This document shows, one piece after another, positions 55,237 to 64,000 of a DNA stretch of 64,000 nucleotides. Source of the DNA: Liolophura sinensis (Eukaryota > Mollusca > Polyplacophora > Chitonida > Chitonidae); assembly GCF_032854445.1 (NCBI RefSeq), contig NC_088300.1, positions 13,893,570 to 13,957,569 of the forward strand. Direction: 5' to 3'. The notes beneath the pieces are model-generated. The model made no database searches, was not told the origin of the DNA, and worked only from the letters and a program-made list of their open reading frames with translations. The position numbers and the translations under genes were made by a program. Within the stretch, counting starts at the first letter, position 1; the number at the start of each line of letters is the position of its first letter.

Positions 55237-57238
55237 TGGAGTTTTTTAATCAGACAAAATCATAACCTTATTAATTTGAAGGAGGTAATAAATACATAAA
55301 TTACTAAATCGCTTAAGTATTTATATCGCGATATCGGCCCAGCCAAAGGAGGTCAGCGCAACACAGCACCGTTTGAAGAACTACAGCAGCTCCGTTGATG
55401 ACGCTCCTCAGGTTCCACATCATTCTCACGTGAATGACGTCACCTAATTGTTACCCTGAAACGTTGTTCGGCAAATCGTACGTCCAGCAATAGAGGAAAA
55501 GGTGGGTATAAGTAAATCGTTGTTCAAAAAATTTACAGCCGGAGATTTGACAGGCTGGCGCCCTCTGTAGGCCAACAGCCTAGGAAGGAGACAACATATA
55601 TACTCGCGTGCCACCGTGTTTATATATAGGTGTATGCATGATATGTATGTCTAGAAATTCTAAATAAGACTTTTTATACAACTGTAGTAGGCTTAGTCTA
55701 AATTAGCAGCATGGATGCATTCACACTCCTTTCTGGTTTGAGGATTTTCATATCATCACACTTGACAGACATGCATGGGTCCAGATGTTCAAAACTGTTG
55801 TATACGTATTAACCTTTATCTTAACTCAAGTGTCATTTAATTTTTTATTTGTCCAAGGCCTGATACAAACATTTCCTATATAGCAGGCCTACATAGGCTA
55901 TCTCTAATTTGAGGAGCGGTTATAAACCTTCCATAATTATAAACCTTATATAATCCGATGGTAGGCTAAGCTGATTGTAAGTACCAGCTTATATCTCTAA
56001 CATATGTCAACATAATACACAGGCCTGGTTACAATCAACCTACACTGCCATTGTGTTACCCAGGGAGCTATTCTTTTGGAGACCCACAAGCGTTCATTTC
56101 CCACCATGACGTCAAGCAATGACGGTAGTGTTACGTCATCAGTTTATGTTGTGTGATTATGATTGTTGTTCCTGTAAACTTCCTCAAGTTCGCTTAGAGG
56201 CGAGTAAACTTCCAAAGTTGAATTTGTAAGTAAGTGTGTACAGACTTACATGTAGCTTGTAATAAAGTGATTATTTACACTTAAAGCATTTTGTTTGTAC
56301 TGTCTTACACATTTCATGTCCTGATTTTTACACTTCTTTGCTCCTTTTAATCTGTTGAGCATTGGCCTATATATAGATCCAGTAGCGTACAAAATGTGGC
56401 CTGTCGGTTATTAATAACATTTAAAATAAATAATTCAAAATCCATGCATGCATTATGTTCATTGTTTTGGATTAAATAACGTTTGCTAATTTTAGCATGT
56501 GTTAATAGAATTGAAGACCGATATGTACATATTAATAAACGTGATTTGATGTAATTTCCTTCACTGAGATGGACGCGCATTTCAGTTTATTATCAATTGT
56601 TTGAAATCCCACGCTACTGTAATCTGCAGATGACGATAGGTCATTAGGTGTATATACATATTCTGTGTCGTATTGTGGCAGTGCTAGTCCATGCCGCCAC
56701 TAAAGTATCATGCCGAAGACACCCCAACGACGCGCTTGCCTCGTGGTTAGCGATGAAACACCGAGGATACACTGAAGTACATCTTCATTTTAAGGCAATG
56801 TCACAACCTACAAGAAGTTAAGAATTTGACATATTGATATATTTATGTGTATGCTGTGTTTTTTTTTTTTGGGTTTTTCATTTTTTTTTTTTTTTTTTGA
56901 CTGGTTTCTATGATGAGAAGCAATGCAGGCCGAATAACAGTGCATGTATATGCAGAAGCCAATGAATACAAGCATTGCTGAGACTGCAAAAGGCGGGAGT
57001 CGTGAATAATTCATGTCTGTCACATGACACCATACAGTTTTCACGCTTAAAATGTGCACTGCACTCCATGGCTGTATAATATACAGATGTTTACAGAAGT
57101 CACCTGTTGTCATATTTCCGCATAGGCAACCAATAACTCGCAATGCTAGGGTTAGACACGGCGTATGTTTATCCTCACCACATGTGACTTCCTTGCTCAC
57201 TTATCATATACCATGATACATCAGGACTACGATATTTG

Positions 57239-57239
<1 letters not shown>

Positions 57240-57282
<43 letters not shown>
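57240..57282. repeat. AT microsatellite
   Basis: Uninterrupted TA dinucleotides over about 43 bp. Similar shorter AT-rich runs lie at 14530-14606 and 29066-29100. Confidence 0.9.
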
Positions 57283-57285
<3 letters not shown>

Positions 57286-57500
57286 TAGGCCTGCATTTTT
57301 ACAATGTGAAGTGAATACAACTGCTGTTTGTGCATTATTGTGTAAACCTTTCGTTGGATGCGCAAACAGCTTTACAAGCCGCTGTCTTTTTGTCTGTCAG
57401 CTGTCAGTCTAGCGATGAAATTTTGGACATCCATGTTTAAACTTTAAAATCATTCACATACTTAACGATGGAATGATGTAAGTGCAAGATAGATTTTTTG

Positions 57501-57640
57501 ATTAATTTATTTGATTTGCGTTTTACGTCGTGTTCAAGAATATTTCACATAAATATATAAGTGCGTCCAACATTGTTGTGAGGTGGGTATTGTGGCGGGG
57601 TGGGGGTGCAGATCCTGGTCGAAACCCACGACCATACAAT
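57501..57640 (-). mobile_element. SINE family 1, antisense diverged copy
   Basis: Reverse complement of tail and body (gcgttttacgtcg, gtcgaaacccacgacca). A sense-strand fragment of the same family follows at about 57735-57815. Confidence 0.65.
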
Positions 57641-57964
57641 AGTTACTGGCAGTGCAAGACATACGAAACCGACATTAAATTAAATACGGAATGCCGCTGC
57701 TATACACTGCGAAAGTGCCTATTGTTCCGGCTCTGACCGGTTTTCTCTAGCACGATTACATAGACCTGACCGCCGCCATGTCAGTGAAATTCGATTACAT
57801 GGCGTAAAAATTGAACAATCATATCCATGAAAAAGATCTGCACTTGCAACGTTAAATGTGCATGCTTAGCTGAGTAGACTATAGATATGTGGTCAGCATG
57901 TTTGCATTATATGCTGCTTTGAAAATGAAATCCAAATCACAAACTCGTCACACAAAAAGGGAAC

Positions 57965-57970
57965 TTTATT
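57965..57970 (-). terminator. Poly(A) signal of the SLC46-like gene
   Basis: AATAAA on the minus strand about 120 nt after the TGA stop; the nearest one in the right place. Confidence 0.6.
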
Positions 57971-58089
57971 CAGTAAACACTACGTAAGATAAAAAATATA
58001 TTTACATATGTACAGTATCAAATATTGCACCGGAGTCCTTCTCGTTTCTTGCTTTCCCAGGTGCTGAGCAGATCTGATAAGTTGCCTGT

Positions 58090-60613
58090 TCACTGTCCGG
58101 CAACGGGGGTTATCGACTCGTACCTTTTCCCAGCTCTACCGAATATCTCCACAACACTGAAATTAAAATTAAACCAAAGGTTACAGTACTGACAATCTAT
58201 GTCCGTGTTTTGGAGATCGATTTTGTATTGATAAGATCGAAAACAAACATTGCATCTCAGTTACAGTGGTTACATTACAGTCCACATATACCACATAAAC
58301 ATTTATATTCACATCATCTAGGCATGTGGGGTCCCTCCCTCCCTCCCTACTTGAGGCGGTTAGCGCGCCAGCCCGGCACAATGACCCACGAGCATCTTGT
58401 CACTCATGATGGCTTCCTCTCTAGCCGTATGTAGGGAGGTCTTCCAGCAACCTGCGGATGGTCGTGGGTTCCCCCGGGATCTTCCCGCTTTCCTTCCACC
58501 ATAATGCTGGCCGCCGTCGTATAAGTGAAATATTCTTGAGTATGGTGTAAAACACCAATTAAATAAATAAATTCAGACGAGAAAGATGACTATGTAGGTA
58601 TATATATGTGTAACACTTACGTCATACAAACGATACAGATGACAAAGAGAATTGCCATTAAGATGAAAACGAAGCCAGCGAAGGTGGTGACTGTGGCCAT
58701 GTAGACAGCGTTAAACACGACACTTCCCACGGTAGAGCATAACATCTGAATGCTGCATATCCCGGCAAACAGGCAACCTAGAAAGGCACAAGCAGTCACA
58801 TGTAATGGGTTAACCATAGGTATAATAATAAAACCTCATAGTAAAAATCACATCTGATTGAAAGAGGTCTGGTGACGTAACCTAAATGTATTAAATTTTC
58901 AAGATTAAATATGTAACAACAGTTATTTCTTATCGTATATGCGTTACTAACGAAGGACGGGTTCATATATCTATACAATTTAATTCTAACAGTTATTATT
59001 AGGGATCGAAAATGTAATATCTTGCTTACACCTGCCAAGAGTGTGCCTTCATTAATCAGCAAATTCGTACCTTGTTCCTGTTTTCCGACGTATAAAGACA
59101 TAACAGCCTTTAACATAGCCGATGGTACCCCGTATAGTAGGCCAATGAAAGGAGCTGTGGAGATAAATACAACACAAAACGCTTTACTGCAAGACTGTCT
59201 GATTTCAAATGATTCTCCATTTTAGTGTTTCATGTCATGTTTCTTATTTTAAAGTAAAATTGAGAAAGTTGTTCACATCCGGTTGGCCAATGGTCATACG
59301 TGCCGAAATTTGCTGTATGGAAGAATGGTACATGACTGAATACAAAAAGTTGAGAGGAAAAGTGAAGTCAACCTTGCATATGTTGAATTCGTTTGATGAA
59401 CAATGGAAAAGATCTTGTGACTGTTCAATTTTCTTACCTGCATATAACATGGCGTCATTCACAGAGAGCCCGGTCATGATGAGAAAAGCAGTTCCTGACA
59501 CAGATCCTATTATACCGATAGTGTTGTCAGAAAAAAACTTTTGTAAAGGCCTCAGGAAGGCCAGCAAACCAAAGATCTGTAGGAACATGGCGATTGCACT
59601 GTAGATACCGATCTTCACGGAGTCCCAGCAGAAAGGGACGCCTAACTGGAACAGGGTGTCTATCTGGGCTTTTCCAATCTGTACCATGTCAACCATGAAG
59701 AGCGCTAGGAGGAGGCTGAGAAGCTTCCAGCGCTTGCCATCCTCTCTGGGTTTAACGTACGTGATGAAGGCGTTGCTGATTCGCTTCCAGTCCAAGATCC
59801 GGATGTCGTTGCGCTTCTGGATGGTTTCTGGCAAGAGGAACAGAACCAGTGGGACGTTGATGAGAAGCGATCCCAGACTCAAAAACATCGGATAGAAAAA
59901 CCCAGCCGCCTTAATGAGGAAGCCGGTTCCCATCAGAGCCACCGACATACAGATACCTATGGCCGCCTGGAGAATGGCGATCCTCATGGTACGCTCCTTG
60001 CCGGGTTGAGTGGTGTCCGCTAAGTACGCGAACGCCGCCATGAACACGGTGCCGAACGAGCCACAAGTGCCGTCGATCAAGCCACCGACCACGAACAAGG
60101 CCATCGGCCAGTCTAGGCCAATCACGAACATAGAAATAACCGTTCTTATCAAACTCCCAATGGCTGGTACGATCATGCCGATCTTCCTGCCTCGGAAGTC
60201 CGTGTAAGCCCCCAGAATCATCGTAGAAAAGATCCCAGGGATATTTGTGGCAAGACCAAAGTAGAGCAGCCACTGAGCGGCCTGCTTCTGGGCAACCGCC
60301 TCGGCGGCGCTACTCCCGTTCCTGCCACACGTTTCTGTGGTGTCATCAGTGTGAGTCACGACTGACGCGTTAACTGGGTTTCTGTTCATCTCCTCTGTAA
60401 GAACTCTGTTATAGATATACTGTTGAACTATTGGGAAGAATGACATCAAGGCTGTGTAAAACGTAATGACTACAACTTCCAGGACGCCTTTTCTGAAGAC
60501 GCCACCCTGTTTAAAGACGACTTGACCATCGTCTGTAACGACAGCGTTCCTGTCCTTGACCAGAGGTTTTACCTCTGATTCCAAAGGACTGTCCATGATC
60601 TCTCCGTTTTCCC
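58090..60613 (-). CDS. SLC46-family major facilitator transporter (proton-coupled folate transporter-like)
   Basis: Exons 60613-59438 (ATG at 60596-60594), 59154-59071, 58777-58621 and 58156-58090 (TGA); phases agree and give 488 residues, near the family's usual size of about 450-480. The N-terminal region is cytosolic, then a first membrane helix (VVVITFYTALMSFFPIVQQY), a long extracellular or lumenal loop with two N-glycosylation sequons (NAS, NGS), and the facilitator motif GAYTDFRGRKIGM in the loop after helix 2. Further hydrophobic segments give a 12-helix plan. SLC46 members carry folates (A1), or have been linked to lysosomal catabolite export and muropeptide transport (A2, A3); the substrate here is not decidable from sequence. 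An acceptor 17 nt upstream of the ATG shows that a 5' exon exists. Confidence 0.92.
58340..58572 (+). mobile_element. SINE family 1 copy 3' of SLC46-like exon 3
   Basis: Head ggcggttagcgcgccagccc, body ggatggtcgtgggttccccc and tail taagtgaaatattcttgagt are well kept. It lies in the intron before the last transporter exon, opposite to the gene. Confidence 0.85.
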
Positions 60614-60689
60614 TGAAAGTACAAATACGACATTAATTCATTTGTTGTTTAAGTCATCAACTTATTCGAAGACTTTTGGTTTTCATATA

Positions 60690-60865
60690 TGGGCGGGGGA
60701 AGCAAAGGCGAGATGGGGAGGTCCACAATCTCCAAGGTCTGCAATTAGTGAGAGTGGGAGATCCACAATCTCCACGTCCAACTCCGGTGTTGAACCCATG
60801 CCTCGCAGGTCCTGGCTATTAAAAGCAAACGCCTTAACACTCGTCCACTATACTCGCTCCCCATA
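60690..60865 (-). mobile_element. tRNA-derived SINE head, family 5
   Basis: On the minus strand a Leu/Ser-tRNA-like A-box region (agtggacgagtgttaaggcg) is followed by a B-box-like GGGTTCAACACC. It cannot fold as a full tRNA by eye, so a SINE or tRNA pseudogene is preferred. Confidence 0.5.
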
Positions 60866-61688
60866 TTTTCACTGTAGGTGTATATGTATACTTAACTTTT
60901 GGGAGAAGAGTCAGTTAACTTTTCCTCCTTGTGGGAAACTTTCAACTCGATGTCGTCCATTGCCATATTCTGTTTGAACTGGTTTAATAGGTCAAGTGTC
61001 GACGTACTATACGGTACTGTGATGTTACATTACCAGTCATATACTGTAAATGACGTAAAATTTCGCCCCAAAAAGGCGCCTTTTAAGAGGCGATTAAAAG
61101 TCATAAAAAATTACTTTTGGTGCTGAAACATTTCCCTAAAAGGATATCATCCTCTATCAAACTAACCTCTTTAATACCTCAACAGAACTCGGAGAATCTG
61201 CAAAATATGCAACATGGTCACGAGAGACGTTTTAGGTCATTTACCGTATCACCCCTATTTGACCTTTGTAAGGCCTTAATGTCTTGAAGTTGATTACTTA
61301 GCCAAGCACATTCACGCTACTCAGTCATCAGAACTGGCAGATCGTTCAGTTTTGTTCTAGGGCAAGATTACAGGACGGGAGATGTGTACGTATACAACTT
61401 AACATTATATTTAATTGTTATTTAATAACATACAAGCCAGTTTGTGTACAAATGTGCACATCCACATTGACATGTGTGTTAGTGGTACACACAACCATAC
61501 ACAATTTGTGTAGTGCTGGTTCATAAAATTATGCGGATGTGCATATTTGACACAACACTGCATGTGCACCACCAGTACACAGTAGACAGTGTAAACCACA
61601 ATCGTTAGCAAATTACTAAAGGAGTTTCGCTAGCGGAATGAGCAGATTTTCAAGCCAAGTTGTATTCAATCAATTATGAGTGTATACC

Positions 61689-61829
61689 AGGGGTCACTTT
61701 CACAAAGCGGCGTACGACATTTTTTTATCGTACATTTGTCATATGATATTTTGTCCGTCACTATTAACGTACCATTGTGCTGTATGGGCGATATTGTATA
61801 AGTACGACATCTTTGTGAAAGTGGCCCCA
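61689..61829. mobile_element. Short foldback MITE (GGGGYCACTTTCACAAAG ends)
   Basis: Left GGGGTCACTTTCACAAAG and right reverse complement GGGGCCACTTTCACAAAG, followed inward by a shared GTACGACAT-type segment. About 141 bp; it can fold back almost completely. Confidence 0.7.
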
Positions 61830-62167
61830 GACCTCACAAACGCTCACGCGAGTATTATGGGTTCGTCCTTCGCTTATTCCCGCCAAAGCACAACGAATAA
61901 AGTGGGTGAAGGGATGGAGAAATCATCTCTCAAAAACAGTGACTTCACATGCACCGTGGTTTCATGTCCACAGGCTTACACTCTCTAAATTGACCGCGAA
62001 TCACAGCTAGATAGACTACACCCAACTGTAACAAAACTGAACATCCACACTTTTGTGTACTAGAGGTACGTACGCAACAGCGTGTATATGGCCCACTACC
62101 AATACACATTGTGTTTTCTCAAGTAAAATTTAGTACACAAAGATATAGATGTTCAAGTTTGTTACTT

Positions 62168-62319
62168 TGGCTTCCTCTCAGGTCGTACCTGAGGATGGTC
62201 GAGGTTTCGATGGGCAGGTTTCCTCTCACCATAATGCTGACCGTTGTGGTATAAGTGAAATTTTCTTAAGTATGGCGCAAAACACCAACCAAATAAATAA
62301 ATAAATAAATAAATAAATT
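62168..62319 (+). mobile_element. SINE family 1, truncated copy with long (AAAT)n tail
   Basis: Body aggatggtcgaggtttcgat and tail ggcgcaaaacaccaacc, then six or more AAAT units. Lies in the proposed first intron of the transporter gene. Confidence 0.75.
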
Positions 62320-63136
62320 GTTACAGTTGTGAGTACCTGTAGAACACAATTTGGCGAAATACCTTAAGGACCGATTTACGTGTACCATTAAGGCAGAGGC
62401 CACGTCAAAGTATGAACATAGTACATCGCCTGAAGTTAGCCAGAAAATCCGGTCTAAGGATGGCTTATATGTAGTCTGAGCTCATATTTACCGCTGGCCA
62501 GCCAGGGCCCTGTACACAATATTAGAATTCACAGCAGAGTTTTGGGGCTAACTCTAAGCTGACTAGTACAAACCGGCTCGCGGATTCCCCGCTCAGTGCT
62601 ACATTTATGGTTACTTTGTGATTCAGACCAGTGCGTACGTTGCCTGTGTGATACGCGTTAATATCCACGCACCTATAGGTCTACACATTATACGGCATGC
62701 CATCAGTACCAGGTGAATTTGTAGTTAAGTTATAACACTATATAGCCCCCTGTACAATTGTCATGCTTATTTTCTCTGGGTAGAAAGGCTTCGGGAGCCT
62801 ATGAGCGTATACCTGTGACCTACTTGTAGAGTTACAGGCTATCATAAACCGCTGACCGGGCGACTTGTACTACAACGGTCAAAGCTGTCAGCCCCAATTA
62901 TACTTACCCCATCTTATTCCGCCTGTGCCGCATTTCCAAATGGTCAGTCGGTCTTATAGTCTGTCAAATCCTTGTTTGTCTGAGGTCACCGCATACACAA
63001 CTACGTCATATTTATACCCGATGTCCCCCTTTACTGCTAACTCTGTCGGTTTACCCCGTGAGACCCCTTCTCCCCCCATAGTATACAGCCCGTGTCACAG
63101 GTGCAAGGAAGGTGTTTAACGTAATTGTTTACTTAC

Positions 63137-63190
63137 CTGCTAAAACAACAACAACGCCGCTCTCTCAGCAGCACATGATCATGTGTGAAA
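63137..63190 (-). other. Probable 5' UTR exon of the SLC46-like gene
   Basis: On the minus strand a strong donor (GCAG|GTAAGTAAAC) ends a stretch at 63137. The next good minus acceptor with an ATG behind it is the coding exon at 60613. The sequence before the donor contains a stop in frame, so it would be untranslated. The 5' limit is not visible; 63190 is a placeholder. The intron so implied is about 2.5 kb and contains SINE and MITE copies. Confidence 0.4.
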
Positions 63191-64000
63191 ACAAGTTGAC
63201 AAACTGGTAGACCTATGTGTCATTGCCTCGCTGTTGGTGAGTAGACATGACCAACCCCAAAGACTGTCAAAGCGAGCCGACCAAGCGAGGCGCGTTTACT
63301 GTCTCACAGCATGGGTCCTGTGTCCGCAAACACGTATGATCTACTAATGTAAGCCAAGACTGCAGACACACATAGGTCTATATATGTGTATACACGGAGA
63401 ATTACATCATAGTCCTCCTCGGTAACAAAACTACCACTGTAAACTGTATGAACGAAGCATTGATTTTCCGGGCCACGATATCCGCAAGGGGAGTGGTCTG
63501 TTTCCTAGCAGAAATCACATCCCCCCTGAGTGACATTGAATAATCCAAGTAACAAAGTAACCTGTAGGGTACATACACTGAAAGCCAGAAGTATATTAAA
63601 ATGAATTGGCTAATAATCCAAACATCCCTCATCAATGCATATATAACGCTGTCAAAAACTTAAGGGTAATTTTCCACGACTTTGTATTTTGGATTTCTCT
63701 CAGAAGCGTTAGATATGGGGTGTAGCCTATATCACTGCAATTCATGTTAATTCTAACCTTTAATTATTCAATAAAGGCAAAAACAAAGAACAAAACTGGT
63801 ATTCTGTAAGCCGACCCGGAAGCTAGATACCACGTGATATCCCTGGTAAGAGACGGCGTGGGTGAATAAAATTGTCCCCGTTAAGCCTATCGCAAAATGT
63901 CTATTTTTAAATCACTGCGAGCGATAGTATATTCTTTGCATTTGTAATATTTTCAGATTTCCAGATAGTTTCAATCTACAGGTTTCTGTAGAGCCTAAGT

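Larger units (their letters stand above)
53802..57964. other. Intergenic region between NOL12 and the SLC46-like gene
   Basis: Convergent intergenic DNA. It carries SINE copies (54483-54545, 55012-55236, 56690-56730, 57501-57640, 57735-57815), a long AT microsatellite (57240-57282) and two clusters of CRE-type palindromes (55426-55442, 56104-56142). No coding exon is supported. Confidence 0.55.
60872..64000. other. Upstream region of the SLC46-like gene
   Basis: Large first intron and 5' flank of the transporter gene. It contains a short inverted-repeat element (61689-61829), a SINE (62168-62319) and the probable 5' UTR exon. Small open frames show no homology or splice support. Confidence 0.5.

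Noticed and set aside
59244-59437. Continuation of the SLC46-like protein past 59438 (the open frame runs to 59244)
   Set aside because: This is read-through into the intron after a perfect donor; the family homology continues in the exon at 59154.
60690-60865. A minus-strand Leu or Ser tRNA gene
   Set aside because: Box spacing and stems do not fold into a complete tRNA by eye; a tRNA-derived repeat is more likely.
62865-63119. An 84-residue plus-strand frame upstream of the transporter gene
   Set aside because: Compositionally unremarkable, without homology, acceptor or donor support; most likely chance.

Overview
The window looks like nuclear DNA of a marine lophotrochozoan, most likely a mollusc. 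It is AT-rich, its genes are cut into many short GT-AG exons, and the introns are full of tRNA-derived SINEs. The commonest SINE tail reads roughly 'ataagtgaaatattcttgag' followed by a 'cggcgtaaaacaccaatcaa' segment, which I associate from memory with molluscan genomes. There is no bacterial operon, CRISPR array, rRNA gene or credible free-standing tRNA gene.

Layout. (1) 414-29001, plus strand: a very long poly(ADP-ribose) polymerase with many ankyrin repeats, two charged linkers, a WGR domain, the PARP helical regulatory domain and the catalytic domain. Forty exons can be traced; the 5' end may lie outside the window. It is the domain order of the nematode PME-5 type, not of vertebrate tankyrase, which has SAM and no WGR. 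(2) 29002-40122: 3' UTR and intergenic DNA, with a two-unit diverged tandem element (33020-35850) and several MITEs. (3) 40123-49488, minus strand: a KLHDC2-like kelch protein with an elongin BC-box, so probably a CUL2 ubiquitin ligase substrate receptor. (4) 50036-53730, plus strand: a NOL12/RRP17 nucleolar protein, head-to-head with KLHDC2. (5) 58090-60613, minus strand: an SLC46-type major facilitator transporter, with a probable 5' UTR exon near 63137. The four genes have unrelated housekeeping or signalling roles; nothing suggests one joint pathway.

Most notable signal: in the PARP gene a 45-bp minisatellite of 27 units (25631-26842) has grown out of an exon/intron junction. Each unit holds the last 28 nt of the exon plus the first 17 nt of the intron, including the 5' splice site. 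Because 45 is a multiple of three and the unit is open in the PARP frame, nearly every unit offers a donor in the same phase, so splicing could give a ladder of isoforms differing by 15 residues just before the catalytic domain. A second, more decayed array in the KLHDC2-like gene also repeats an exon tail. Several one-base frame discrepancies at short homopolymers, in one PARP catalytic junction and in three KLHDC2 exons, are more likely consensus errors than biology but should be checked.
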